Notes: generated by a model from the sequence alone, not told the origin. 64,000 nt of DNA from Oxalobacter formigenes (GCF_027158485.1 NZ_JAMKYJ010000002.1); one strand, 5' to 3'. Shown: positions 50,952 to 60,700, numbered from the stretch's first letter. Program-made: numbers and translations.

Positions 50952-51806
50952 ATGACGGCAGTAAAAATTGAGGAAAGTTCAGTTGTCGAACGGCAACCGA
51001 TTTCGCCTGAGGATGCGAAAAGACTCATGCTTCCCGGAATTAGATGGAGTGCCATTTTTGCAGGTGTTGTCGTCGGTATTTCCGTACAGACATTGTTGGG
51101 AATCCTGGGTATTGCCGGTGGCCTTTCGACGATCAGCAGTGTCGCAACAGGTGAGAGTGCCGGTTTCGGCCCGATGCTCTGGACACTGGTCAGCCTGCTG
51201 ATTTCAGCATTTGCGGGCGGTTTTTTTGCTTCCCGTTTGTCAGGTTCGCGCAGAAAAGGCGATGGTGCCATGTTCGGTGCCGTTACCTGGGCTGTTTCGA
51301 TGCTGGTTTTTGCGCTGATGCTGTCAACCGCAGCGGGTTCTATACTGAATGGCATGATGTCGGCCGCCAATACGACGGTCGTCTATTCAGCTCCGGCCAA
51401 TACAGTGAGCCCTGCTGTTTCTGCGCAATTGCGCCAGGAACTCGGGGGTGAACTGAATAATGCCAATTTCCAGCAATTGCAGCAGTATTTACAGGCAGGA
51501 CAACGCGAGGAAGCAATCGTTTATCTGACTTCACTTGGTATCGAATCGTCACGAGCCGTGTCGGTTGTGAATAACGCGATGGATCAGATCGGCAGCACGG
51601 CAGTCGTCACGACCCAGCCACTGATTTCACCTGACCAGTTGATCCGGGCGGTCAGTGCTGCAGCATGGATGGTCTTTGTCGGCGTGACTTTATCGCTGAT
51701 TGTTTCCGTTTGCGGTGGCATTATCGGTGCCAAATATGCCTACCGTTCCATCTGGGGAAAAAACGGCTTCCCTCGCATGTCGAAGGAAAAAAATTTCATC
51801 GATTGA
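50952..51806 (+). CDS. Integral membrane protein, 284 residues, unknown function
   Basis: A strong ribosome site (ATAAGGAGAAAG) precedes the ATG. Four hydrophobic segments are seen: ~32-55 (SAIFAGVVVGISVQTLLGIL), ~72-93 (LWTLVSLLISAFAGGFFAS), ~103-130 (GAVTWAVSMLVFALMLSTAAG) and ~238-260 (AAWMVFVGVTLSLIVSVCGG). Between the third and fourth is a ~100-residue soluble, Gln-rich domain (QLRQELGGELNNANF, QQLQQYLQAGQREEAI). It resembles stress-associated membrane proteins found near KGG genes in proteobacteria, but I cannot name a family. Context suggests envelope stress; that is inference. Confidence 0.8.
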   Translation: MTAVKIEESSVVERQPISPEDAKRLMLPGIRWSAIFAGVVVGISVQTLLGILGIAGGLSTISSVATGESAGFGPMLWTLVSLLISAFAGGFFASRLSGSRRKGDGAMFGAVTWAVSMLVFALMLSTAAGSILNGMMSAANTTVVYSAPANTVSPAVSAQLRQELGGELNNANFQQLQQYLQAGQREEAIVYLTSLGIESSRAVSVVNNAMDQIGSTAVVTTQPLISPDQLIRAVSAAAWMVFVGVTLSLIVSVCGGIIGAKYAYRSIWGKNGFPRMSKEKNFID

Positions 51807-51928
51807 GTTGATTTGACAAAGACGAAGGACGGTAGAGACAAACCGGTTTATGTTTATTCCATATTTTATCGCCTGATTAAGTCGGTCGGTAGCCTACAAC
51901 GTGACAGGTGAAGGGATTGGGTAAAACT

Positions 51929-53500
51929 ATGCAAACCGGTTTGTCTCTCCAGAATCGATTGATACAAAACTGGCTGGCGATGCTTTCAGAAGCGGAGCCG
52001 GCCAGTTCCCTGATTGAAACGCATATTTCCTGGGTACTTTTAAGTGGCCAATATGCGTACAAGATCAAAAAAGCGCTTCATACCGATTTTCTCGATTATT
52101 CCGATCCGGGAATGCGTCGTTTTTATTGCAGGGAAGAGATCCGGCTGAATCGGCGAACGGCGCCGGATATTTATCTGGACGTTGTCCAGATAGGAGGCAC
52201 CCTGGATAGGCCTTCGTTGAGTTCCGGACCTGTTCTGGAATATGCCGTCAAAATGCGACAGTTCGATATCGATAAACAACTGGATCATCTTCTGAAAAAA
52301 AATCATCTGACGCAAGAGCATGTCGACAGTCTGTCCGACGCGATTTCGAATTTCCATCTTCTTTTGCTTCAGTCATATGAACAGGAAGAACCATCCCGTT
52401 TCGGATCGCCTGAATTTGTGTTGGAACGGATGCTTGAAAATCTTCGTGAACTGAAGGTTTTGCTGGTGAAACCGGATGACCTGACATTATGGGAGGAACT
52501 AAAGCAATCGCAATTGCATGAGTTCACACTGGAACGTGACAAACTGGAAAACCGCGAAAAAAACGGTTTTGTCCGTGAATGTCATGGCGATATGCATATG
52601 GGAAATCTCGTGGTCGTCAATGGCAGGGTGATACCGTTTGATTCAATCGAATTCGATGCCCAATACCGCTGGATGGATGTCATCAGCGATGTGGCATTCG
52701 CTTTTATGGATCTGCTTTATTTCGGAAAGAAATCGTTTGCATGGCGATTGTTGAACCATTATCTCGAACAGACGGGCGATTATGATGGCGCCCCTCTTTT
52801 GCGGTTTTATGCTTCTTGTCATGCCACGGTCCGGGCAAAAGTTCACCTGATGCGCGAGTTGCAGGAAACCGATGAAAACCGCAAGCCTGTTGCTGACGAT
52901 GCACCTTATCGGCGATACATGATTCTGGCTAACGATCTTCTGAAAAAACGGCAATCCGCACTTGTTATCACGATGGGTTTGCCGGGATCGGGCAAAACGG
53001 TTTTTGCCAATCTGGGTGCCGAAAAACTCCCCGGAATCTGTCTTCACTCCGATGTGGAACGCAAGCGCCTCTTCAATGAACTCTCCGACAGATACAGCGA
53101 ACAATCGAAATATGAGGTCTACGATTATTAGCTGAAGACGGCCGATACACTTTTGCAGGCTGGCATGACGGTCATCGTCGATGCCAGTTTCATGAAAGAG
53201 GGCAATCGTACCCTTTTCCACAAGCTGGCCCAAAGCCGCTCGGTTCCATTTGCCATCGCAGTGATCGCTGCTGACATGGATTCGATGAAGCAGCGCCTTC
53301 TTGAACGCAAGGAACGCGATGATGATGCATCCGATGCGGATGTCGATGTCTTGATGAAACTGCAAGAAGAATGGGAACCATTGACCGAAGCGGAAAAACC
53401 GTTCGCCGTGGAATTCGTCAATGAAGGGAATACCGGTTTTGACATTACTTCATCGGCCTGGCATGCGCTTTACGACAAGTTACGAATCCAGACGGAATGA
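51929..53500 (+). pseudogene. Aminoglycoside-phosphotransferase-like / P-loop ATPase fusion, interrupted by an in-frame TAG
   Basis: The full frame would give about 523 residues. The N-terminal ~330 residues are an APH-like kinase domain, with the catalytic loop ECHGDMHMGNLVV and the metal Asp in PFDSIEFDAQYRW. The C-terminal ~185 residues are a P-loop kinase of the AAA_33 type with Walker A GLPGSGKTVFAN. A TAG at 53129-53131 falls in the second domain after KYEVYDY, and the same frame continues at once with LKTADTLLQAGMTVIVDASF to a natural stop at 53500. No frame change is involved: only one codon is wrong, CAG or another one-step codon being likely. The kinase domain alone could survive. 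Start at ATG 51929 (MQTGLSLQNRL) is preferred over GTG 51908. The domain function is unknown; resistance is not implied. Confidence 0.85.
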
Positions 53501-53519
53501 TGAATGATTGAAATATACG

Positions 53520-53548
53520 AAAAAGCCGGGTCATTTCCCGGCTTTTTC
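53520..53548. terminator. Bidirectional terminator between the fusion gene and the MBL hydrolase
   Basis: Stem AAAAAGCCGGG / CCCGGCTTTTT with a TCATTT loop. It begins 19 bases after the stop at 53500 and 16 bases from the end of the convergent gene. Confidence 0.92.
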
Positions 53549-53563
53549 ATTTGCGTTCTTTTG

Positions 53564-54496
53564 TCAGCCTAGCTTGTCGAGACGGAGTATCTTGCCTAGA
53601 ACCCCGGATTCCAGTTTGCTGCGTTCCAGTTCTTCCTGTTCCCAGATGTGAGGCAACACATGCATCGGCTCATCAAGTGGTTCGTCCGAAAGCTTGAAAG
53701 TTCCCCAGTGCATGCCGACGAATTGTTTCGCCCCCAGAGTCTTGAATGCCCGGACGGCTTCTTCAGGATCGATATGCTGCGCACGCATGAACCAGCGGGG
53801 AGCATACGCGCCTGCCGGTAGCATGGCAGCGTCGATATCCGGGAAACGCTCTGCGATCTGTGCAAAACCGTCGAACCAGCCTGTATCGCCGGAATGATAA
53901 ACGCGCAGACCGTTTTTCGAAATGACATAGCCGCCCCACCAGCTCGTATTGATATCAGCAAGACCCCGGCGGCTCCAGTGTTCGGCCGGGACGAAAGTGA
54001 CATCGATACCGTCGATTTCTTCCTGCTGCCACCAGCTCATTTCAATCACTTTTGGAAAACCGTTCTGACGAAACCAGATACCGAGCCCTTTCGGCACGAC
54101 ATAAACCGGATCGGGTCCCAGTCTCTTCAGGGTCGGCGCATCCATATGATCCCGATGGTTGTGTGTGATGAAAACGATGTCGATTTTTTGGGGAAGTGCT
54201 GCCCAATCCAGTCCGGGCGGCGAATTGCGTTTGATGAATCCAAGCGAGCGGGACAGGACAGGATCGATGAGCATGTTTTTGCCGCCCAGCTGAATCAGAA
54301 AAGACGCCTGCCCGATCCATGTCAACGTATCGCCTGTCGATTTGTAAAGCGATGAACCGTCATTCTGGACATAAGGAATGGGAACACCGGTCGCAGGTGA
54401 TTTGGGACGGCGCTCGTCATGCCAGCCCAAAAGCCATTTCAGTGTCTGGCTGCCAGCCGGTTTGCGGAAATTCCCTTTCAGATTCTTGAAAAACAT
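53564..54496 (-). CDS. Metallo-beta-lactamase-fold hydrolase (UlaG / NAPE-PLD-like)
   Basis: A 310-residue MBL-fold enzyme. The zinc motif is FITHNHRDHMDAPTLKRLG. Other ligands appear in YHSGDTGWFDGF (Asp), VPAEHWSRRG and GMHWGTFKLSDEPLDE (His). The order matches the NAPE-phospholipase-D/UlaG-like group rather than beta-lactamases. No signal peptide is present. GGAG lies 7 bases before the ATG. The upstream neighbour is the B12 riboswitch, transcribed divergently. The substrate is unknown. Confidence 0.9.
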   Translation of the reverse strand: MFFKNLKGNFRKPAGSQTLKWLLGWHDERRPKSPATGVPIPYVQNDGSSLYKSTGDTLTWIGQASFLIQLGGKNMLIDPVLSRSLGFIKRNSPPGLDWAALPQKIDIVFITHNHRDHMDAPTLKRLGPDPVYVVPKGLGIWFRQNGFPKVIEMSWWQQEEIDGIDVTFVPAEHWSRRGLADINTSWWGGYVISKNGLRVYHSGDTGWFDGFAQIAERFPDIDAAMLPAGAYAPRWFMRAQHIDPEEAVRAFKTLGAKQFVGMHWGTFKLSDEPLDEPMHVLPHIWEQEELERSKLESGVLGKILRLDKLG

Positions 54497-54692
54497 GCGT
54501 TGACTCCTTTGATGGAAGGTATTTTACCTTTTTGGGAGAAAGACGTTTTGACAAGCCGACAACTGGTTTCAGGGGAACAACATCTTCCTGTAAAAGGCAT
54601 GACGTTGTTTTTTTGTATATATTCCAAAAAAGAAGAGCGGTAACCGACGAGTTTTCGCTTTTGAACAGACCTGTCGTTTACAATTTGAAACG

Positions 54693-54893
54693 TTTTGGTG
54701 CTCGCGCATCTTTCTGATGTGCGGTTAAACGGGAAACACGAAGCTTTCAAAGCCAACGTGTGCTGCCCCCGCAACGGTAAGCAGGTGTCCTTTCAGGACG
54801 CGTTGTCCCCCAATACCACTGTGCAAAAGCATGGGAAGGTAGACGACAGTTTCAGGCATGACCTGAAAACCTGTAGCCCGGATACCGGCCAAG
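54693..54893 (+). ncRNA. Cobalamin (adenosylcobalamin) riboswitch
   Basis: The conserved parts of the cobalamin aptamer occur in order: GGTGC near 54697, TTAAACGGGAA (54725), the B12 box GCTGCCCCCGCAACGGTAA (54763), CACTG (54819), GGGAAGG (54834) and the closing AGCCCGGATACCGGCC (54875-54890). It precedes btuB by about 155 bases. When cobalamin is bound, such elements normally block ribosome access or cause termination. The expression platform between 54894 and 55049 is not resolved here. Confidence 0.95.
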
Positions 54894-55049
54894 CGCGATA
54901 GGTTGTACCGCGGACGGGGATGTTCCGCGAATGCGTTCGACTGTTGTTTCCGGTTTTTCACGCCTTCGTTTTTCTTCCTTGTAACCGTCGGTGCGTTGTT
55001 TTGTTTGAGTCTGCGGGGACGCCGGCTCAGCTCGTTAATGGAATTTACA

Positions 55050-56957
55050 ATGCATTCCCCTGTTTCAAAAACATATTGCTTTAAAGCGATCAAACCCGTA
55101 TTGCTCGTATCCATGCTCGCAAGCTGTTTTGCAACTTCTGCTATTGCAGAGGAAATTGCTGGTACGGAAGAAAAAACCCTTCAACCTGTTGTCGTGACCG
55201 CTTCCCGTGTCGAACAGCTGCAAAAGGATGCCATTCCCAGCACGACTGTGATTACGTCGAAGATGATTGAGAACAATAAATTATCTGATGTACCTTCCTT
55301 GTTGCGTAGCGAAGCTGGGATTGAGTTTTCACGTACAGGTGGTCAGGGAAATGCGGTATCCGTTTTTATGCGTGGAACGGAATCGCGGCATGTTCTTGTT
55401 CTTCTGGATGGGATTCCCATTCAGGATGCGGTTTCAACGGGAACTGTCGATTTTCTCTCACAAGTCCAGCTCGATCAAATCGATAGAATCGAAGTAGTGC
55501 GAGGCAATGTTTCTGCCATTTATGGCTCTGGCGCTATGGGTGGCGTTATTCAAATTTTTACGAAACAGGGATCGGGCAAACCTTCAGGGAATGTTTTTGC
55601 CGAGTACGGTACGCATAATACTGTCAAGTTCGGGGCCGGTGTTTCCGGACAGCATGACGATACCCGGTTTGCTCTTTCGGTTACCCGATACAAGACGAAC
55701 GGTTTTTCTTCAATGAATCCGGATAAAAATTCTTTGGTCAATCCAGATGACGATGGTGACAGGAATGTCAGTTTGAATGCTTCTGTGTCGCAACGTTTGA
55801 ATAAAGACCATGAAATTGGTGCCCGTTTTTATATGTACAATGCCAGATTCGATTTCGACAGCGGCAGTGGACCGGAGGATAATGCTTTTGGTAAATCCAA
55901 ACAGAAAACAGCGTCTATATTCAGTAAAAACCGGTGGACGAAAGATTGGCTTTCCACTGTGACACTATCCTATACCGATATGGATCGTCCGACACAGGTT
56001 GTCAATACTGTGCCCGGGATGTGGGGAAGCAATGATTACAAATCGAGATATCAGAATCAGGCAACCCGCATACAATGGGAGAATCAGATTTCATTATCCG
56101 AAAACTGGACGTTGACAGCTGGTGTCGACGGAACAAATGAAAGAGGGAAAGTTGGGGATGGATACTCCACTCATTCTTATGATGGTGATAAATATAGCGC
56201 TTTTGCCGGTCTGATCGGTAAAATGGGAAATCATAATCTTCAGGCCAATGTCCGTTATGATCATGTTGATGATGCCGGAGCGGATACTACTGGATATCTG
56301 GGATATGGTTATGATCTCACATCAAATTGGAAACTTCTTGCAAGTGCTTCAACATCTTTTCTGGCTCCCAATCTTTACCAACGTTATGTCCCGATATATG
56401 GAAACAAGGATTTGAAATCGGAACATTCCACGAATTACGAAGGTGGCATTCAATATGCCAATAACAAGGATTTGCTCAGATTAACTGTTTTCCAGTGGCA
56501 TACACGCGATCTGATCTCAACGGATGCTAACTGGAACTATATCAATATCGGAAAAGCAAAAAGCACTGGTGTTGAATTAAATGCAGCCACGAATCTTGTT
56601 GGTTTGGATGTCCGTGCCAATTTGACATGGCAGGATCCTAAAAACAGGGAAACGGACAAGCAATTGTTGAAACGGGCCAAATTCTTCGGTTCTTTAAATA
56701 TTTCCAAAACAATGGGTGCCTGGTATTTCGGAGGGGATATTCAATATAACGGAAGTCGTGACGATTACAAGAGTGTAGTTGATACTTACAATTTGAATTC
56801 ATATTGGCTCGTCAATCTGAATGCCCGTTACAATATAAACAAGAATGTCTCATTGTATGCACGCATCGAAAATCTGTTGAATAAAGATTATGAAACGACT
56901 TACGGTTACGAACAACCCGGTCGCGGTGCCTATGTCGGCGTGAACTTCAAGATGTAA
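55050..56957 (+). CDS. btuB: TonB-dependent vitamin B12 receptor
   Basis: A 635-residue outer-membrane transporter of the BtuB type. I set the start at ATG 55050 (MHSPVSKTYC); ATG 55038 is also possible. Earlier in-frame starts lie in the riboswitch leader. The signal peptide ends near residue 33. The TonB box region is TLQPVVVTASRVEQ, followed by the plug (RSEAGIEFSRTGGQGNAVSV, MRGTESRHVLVLLDGIPI) and a 22-strand barrel ending in GAYVGVNFKM. It is the first gene of the btuB-btuC-btuD-btuF operon and is controlled by the riboswitch. Confidence 0.94.
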   Translation: MHSPVSKTYCFKAIKPVLLVSMLASCFATSAIAEEIAGTEEKTLQPVVVTASRVEQLQKDAIPSTTVITSKMIENNKLSDVPSLLRSEAGIEFSRTGGQGNAVSVFMRGTESRHVLVLLDGIPIQDAVSTGTVDFLSQVQLDQIDRIEVVRGNVSAIYGSGAMGGVIQIFTKQGSGKPSGNVFAEYGTHNTVKFGAGVSGQHDDTRFALSVTRYKTNGFSSMNPDKNSLVNPDDDGDRNVSLNASVSQRLNKDHEIGARFYMYNARFDFDSGSGPEDNAFGKSKQKTASIFSKNRWTKDWLSTVTLSYTDMDRPTQVVNTVPGMWGSNDYKSRYQNQATRIQWENQISLSENWTLTAGVDGTNERGKVGDGYSTHSYDGDKYSAFAGLIGKMGNHNLQANVRYDHVDDAGADTTGYLGYGYDLTSNWKLLASASTSFLAPNLYQRYVPIYGNKDLKSEHSTNYEGGIQYANNKDLLRLTVFQWHTRDLISTDANWNYINIGKAKSTGVELNAATNLVGLDVRANLTWQDPKNRETDKQLLKRAKFFGSLNISKTMGAWYFGGDIQYNGSRDDYKSVVDTYNLNSYWLVNLNARYNINKNVSLYARIENLLNKDYETTYGYEQPGRGAYVGVNFKM

Positions 56958-56996
56958 AATGCAGGTTATTTAAACCTGTGGAAAGGCTTGTCATTC

Positions 56997-58028
56997 ATGC
57001 CGGTACAAAGCAGTTTATCCCAGTCAGGTTTGCCGTCAAAAAGACGGCAGACAATGTGGCTGCTGATATTGCTGGTGCTGGCAGTGGCAAGCCTTTTGCT
57101 TTCCTGCACGATCGGTTCGGTCGGCTTGAGTGTCGGCGAACTCTCCGGTGCACTGTTCGAACTGATATCGGGACACTCAGAGTCGCTGGCGGCGACGCTT
57201 TTGTCGATGCGGCTGGAGCGGGCATTTGCTGCGTTTGTTGTCGGCGGATCGCTGGCACTGGCCGGTTGCATGATGCAGGCCTTGTTGCGCAATCCGCTGG
57301 CTGATCCTTATGTGCTGGGCGTTTCCGGAGGCGCATCGGTCGGTGCATTGTCGATGCTGTTTTTATCGGCCTCTCTCATGATGGTCAATATTATCGCTTT
57401 TGCCGGAGCGATGGTCGTGGCGCTCATTCTCTATCTGCTTTCACGACGGGATTTTTCCATTGCTGACGGTTCTTCGCGCCTGTTGTTGACAGGTGTCATT
57501 CTGGCATTCGGGTGCAGTGCCATTGTCACCCTGCTGTTGACGGTCGCTGCCGATAATGATTTGCGCGGAATGGTTTTCTGGCTGGTCGGTGATCTGGCCG
57601 GGGCGACGGTCACAGTCTGGTCGGTAGCGATTATGCTCGTTGTATTCATATTCGTATGGCTTGCCGCCAGATCAGTCAATCTGCTGGCCCTGCATGCCGA
57701 TATGGCGGTGACACTGGGCGTGAACGTGGCATCGCTGAAAAAAAGCCTTTTCGTCGGAGGGGCGCTGTTGACGGCTTCGGCCGTCACGTCGGCAGGCAAC
57801 ATCGCTTTTGTCGGCCTGATTGTCCCACATGCCTGCCGGATGATATGGGGGCCTGACCATCGTTTTCTTTTTCCTTCCGCATTGTTGACCGGTGGTTTTT
57901 TTCTGGTTCTGGCCGATACGCTTTCCAGAACGGTTCTGGCTCCACACCAGTTACCCGTTGGAGTGGTAACTTCCCTGATCGGCGTTCCCGTTTTCCTTTT
58001 CCAGTTATACAGGAGCCGACGGGTATGA
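56997..58028 (+). CDS. btuC: Vitamin B12 ABC transporter permease
   Basis: A 343-residue FecCD-family permease with about ten transmembrane helices. The characteristic segments are RLERAFAAFVVGGSLALAGC, MQALLRNPLADPYVLGVSGG, and near the C-terminus GNIAFVGLIVPHACRMIWGP, which contacts the ATPase. ATG 56997 follows GAAAGG. The stop overlaps the btuD start (ATGA). The substrate is inferred from the riboswitch and the neighbouring btuB. Confidence 0.92.
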   Translation: MPVQSSLSQSGLPSKRRQTMWLLILLVLAVASLLLSCTIGSVGLSVGELSGALFELISGHSESLAATLLSMRLERAFAAFVVGGSLALAGCMMQALLRNPLADPYVLGVSGGASVGALSMLFLSASLMMVNIIAFAGAMVVALILYLLSRRDFSIADGSSRLLLTGVILAFGCSAIVTLLLTVAADNDLRGMVFWLVGDLAGATVTVWSVAIMLVVFIFVWLAARSVNLLALHADMAVTLGVNVASLKKSLFVGGALLTASAVTSAGNIAFVGLIVPHACRMIWGPDHRFLFPSALLTGGFFLVLADTLSRTVLAPHQLPVGVVTSLIGVPVFLFQLYRSRRV

Positions 58029-58789
58029 CGATGATTCTCGATAATGTGTCTTTGCAGGCTGGCGGCAAGCGTCTCATCGATCATCTGGAAATGACGATCG
58101 AACCGGGTCAATGCTGGTTCGTATACGGACGCAATGGCGTCGGGAAGACGACGCTTTTGAAAACAATGGCCGGATTGCAGAAACCGGATTCCGGATATAT
58201 CGTGCTGGACGATCTTGCCCTGCCGGAATGGGAACCACGGGAACTGGCCAAAAGACGGGCCTATTTGCCACAGGCTCAAGGCGATACATTCGGTTTTACC
58301 GTTATGGAAACGGTGGTAGCGGCACGGTTTCCTTACCAGACTGGATATCTTGGGGATTCTGCAGACGATATTGAAAAAGCGGTTTCGGCATTGAAACGTC
58401 TGGAAGTGTTTCAGCTGGCTGAGAGGGATATCCGAACCTTGTCAGGGGGTGAACGGCAAAGAGTGGCTGTAGCCGCCTTGCTCGCACAGGATACGCCCCT
58501 GATGCTTCTTGACGAACCGGCGTCAGCGCTTGACCTGTCCCATCAGGCGTCCCTTCTCGGGCTGATCCGTGAATTGTGTCGTGGACAAAACAAGGCAGTC
58601 GTCATGGTCGTTCACGATTTGAATATGGCCTGGGACGTCGCTTCGCATGTCTTGCTTTTACATGGGAATGGCTTCTGGGAAGCAGGGAAAAGAGAAGCTA
58701 TGATGTGTACTGAAAAATTGTCGGAGTGCCTGCAATTTCCGGTACAGACGGTATTGCACGGAGACCGGACGGTTTTCGTTTCTTATTGA
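58025..58789 (+). CDS. btuD: Vitamin B12 ABC transporter ATP-binding protein
   Basis: A 254-residue ABC ATPase. Walker A is YGRNGVGKTTLLKT, the signature is TLSGGERQRVAVAALLAQ, Walker B is LMLLDEPASALD, and the H-loop histidine lies in VVMVVHDLNM. It overlaps btuC by 4 bases (ATGA), so translation is coupled. Confidence 0.93.
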   Translation: MTMILDNVSLQAGGKRLIDHLEMTIEPGQCWFVYGRNGVGKTTLLKTMAGLQKPDSGYIVLDDLALPEWEPRELAKRRAYLPQAQGDTFGFTVMETVVAARFPYQTGYLGDSADDIEKAVSALKRLEVFQLAERDIRTLSGGERQRVAVAALLAQDTPLMLLDEPASALDLSHQASLLGLIRELCRGQNKAVVMVVHDLNMAWDVASHVLLLHGNGFWEAGKREAMMCTEKLSECLQFPVQTVLHGDRTVFVSY

Positions 58790-58818
58790 GGTATTCTCTG
58801 GCCAGTGGATCGGATTTC

Positions 58819-59697
58819 ATGAAAAAATTTTGGTGGCTCTGCCTGTTCTGGATGGCAAATGCCCTGGCGGCCGTTACCGTCACGGATGATACAGGTCGTA
58901 CCGTAAGGCTATCGAAACCGGCGCAGCGTATCATTTCACTGGCGCCTCATACGACTGAGCTGATTTATACCATCGGCGCCGGTTCGCAACTGGCAGCCGT
59001 CACCAGTTACAGTGATTATCCAGCCGAGGCAAAAAGACTTCCCATCGTGGGAGATTTCAGGCAAATCGATCTGGAAAGGGTACTTGCCATGAAGCCTGAT
59101 TTGCTGGTGGTATGGCAGGGAGGGAATCCACAAAAGCAGCTTGAAAGACTGAAAAGGGCTGGCATTCCTGTTTTTTACAGCGATCCGCGCCGTTTGAGCG
59201 ATATTCCGGACAATATGGTCAAACTGGGCATATTGACTGGTCATGAGGTTGCCGCCCGTAAAAAAGCAGTGCAGTGGACGCAGGCCATGAACCGGTTGAA
59301 AAAACAGTATGGCAAACGTTCAGGTGTGCGGGTTTTTTATCAGGTATCGGATTCGCCGCTGTTTACATTGAATGGCAAGCATATTGTGAATGAGGCGATT
59401 TCACTTTGTGGCGGTACGAACATTTTTGCCGATCTGTCCATTATTGCACCCAATGTCAGTATTGAATCCGTTATTGCCAAAAATCCCGAAGTGATTGTCA
59501 GTTCCAAAGGGCTTGGCACGTCTAATGGCTTGTCGATGTGGAAACGCTTCAAAACGGTCGATGCAGTACGCTACGGAAATCTCTTCGGCATCAATTCAGA
59601 CTGGATGGACCGTGCAGGGCCGAGGATGCTGGCCGGGACGGAAATGCTTTGCAAAAAGCTGGAGGAAAGCCGGAAAAATATCCGCAAATTCCATTAG
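58819..59697 (+). CDS. btuF: Periplasmic vitamin B12-binding protein
   Basis: A 292-residue type III substrate-binding protein. The start is ATG 58819 (MKKFWWLCLFWMANALAAVT), giving a signal peptide with cleavage near residue 18; the longer frame lies in btuD. Lobe one has ISLAPHTTELIYTIGAGSQL and VTSYSDYPAEAKRLPIVGDF, typical of BtuF. A long linker helix joins lobe two (NEAISLCGGTNIFADLSIIA). It delivers cobalamin to BtuCD. It is the last gene of the operon. Confidence 0.93.
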   Translation: MKKFWWLCLFWMANALAAVTVTDDTGRTVRLSKPAQRIISLAPHTTELIYTIGAGSQLAAVTSYSDYPAEAKRLPIVGDFRQIDLERVLAMKPDLLVVWQGGNPQKQLERLKRAGIPVFYSDPRRLSDIPDNMVKLGILTGHEVAARKKAVQWTQAMNRLKKQYGKRSGVRVFYQVSDSPLFTLNGKHIVNEAISLCGGTNIFADLSIIAPNVSIESVIAKNPEVIVSSKGLGTSNGLSMWKRFKTVDAVRYGNLFGINSDWMDRAGPRMLAGTEMLCKKLEESRKNIRKFH

Positions 59698-59727
59698 ACA
59701 ATAAAGATTTTAATATTTTCAGGCATT

Positions 59728-59756
59728 AAAAAAGGCAGAACATTCTGCCTTTTTTA
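59728..59756. terminator. Bidirectional terminator between btuF and panC
   Basis: Stem AAAAAAGGCAGA / TCTGCCTTTTTT with an ACAT loop. It closes the btu operon and the convergent panC. Confidence 0.93.
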
Positions 59757-59781
59757 AATCTTGCGGATTGTTTTATCCGCT

Positions 59782-60621
59782 TCAGATTTCCAGATTATCG
59801 ATCAGTCGCGTTTCACCCAGTTTTGCCGCAGCCAGTACGACAAGCGGTTCTTTTTCAGCCAGTTCACCGGCTGTTGGCGGTTGCAGGTTGAATTGTTTTC
59901 GGATCGAAACGTAATCCGGAACCCAGCCGCGTTGTGCCAGCTCTTCCTTGGCATGCTTTTCCAGTTTGTAAATATCCTGATAGCCGCCCCTCATTTTTTC
60001 TGCAATATTTTGCAGCGTTTTGTACAGGTTGGGCGCTTCCTGACGCTGTTCTTTGGACAGGTAGGTATTGCGAGAAGACAAGGCCAGTCCGTCGTCTGCA
60101 CGCCATGTTTCTGCCGCGATGATTTTGGTTGGCAATGCGAATTGCTGGGCCATGTTACGCACGACCATCAACTGCTGGTAATCTTTTTTGCCGAAGATGG
60201 CAACGGCCGGATTAACGCAGGAAAAAAGTTTCAGCAATACGGTTGTAACGCCATGAAAGAAGCCAGGACGGGATTTGCCTTCCAGAATGTCGGCCAGTTC
60301 CTGTGGCGGCTGGACACGGAATTCCTGCGGTACGGGATACATGTCTTTTTCAGTCGGGGCGAAAAGAACGTACACCCCTTCTTTTTCCAGTTTTTCGACG
60401 TCTGCCTTGAATGTACGGGGATAGGTGTCGAAATCTTCGTTCGGGCCGAATTGCAGGCGGTTGACGAAGATGGATGCGACGACAGGATCGCCGTGTTTTT
60501 TGGCAAGTCGCATCAGTGACAGGTGGCCGTCATGCAGATTTCCCATGGTGGGAACGAAGGCGGTGCGCAATTGTCCGCGTAACTGGTTGCGGAGCTCTTC
60601 TATGGTGGTAACAACTTTCAT
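59782..60621 (-). CDS. panC: Pantothenate synthetase
   Basis: The 279-residue enzyme joins pantoate and beta-alanine with ATP to make pantothenate. The start is ATG 60621 (MKVVTTIEELRNQLRGQLRT); the longer frame is leader. The nucleotidyl-transferase HxGH motif occurs as VPTMGNLHDGHLSLMRLAKK, with FVNRLQFGPNEDFDTYPR and FGKKDYQQLMVVRNM following and SSRNTYLSKEQR near 178. No panB or panD is adjacent. Confidence 0.96.
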   Translation of the reverse strand: MKVVTTIEELRNQLRGQLRTAFVPTMGNLHDGHLSLMRLAKKHGDPVVASIFVNRLQFGPNEDFDTYPRTFKADVEKLEKEGVYVLFAPTEKDMYPVPQEFRVQPPQELADILEGKSRPGFFHGVTTVLLKLFSCVNPAVAIFGKKDYQQLMVVRNMAQQFALPTKIIAAETWRADDGLALSSRNTYLSKEQRQEAPNLYKTLQNIAEKMRGGYQDIYKLEKHAKEELAQRGWVPDYVSIRKQFNLQPPTAGELAEKEPLVVLAAAKLGETRLIDNLEI

Positions 60622-60700
60622 GATGTGCCGGCAGTTCGGAAAAAGGTTAATGGAAAAAGTAAAAAAAGTGTTTGCCAACGGCAAAAGTATTATTCTCTGC

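Noticed and set aside
51929..53131. Aminoglycoside resistance gene
   Set aside because: The APH-like domain is fused to a P-loop kinase, as in a widespread family of unknown function; nothing indicates antibiotic modification.
53564..54496. Beta-lactamase
   Set aside because: The MBL-fold motifs match the UlaG/NAPE-PLD-like hydrolases, and there is no signal peptide.
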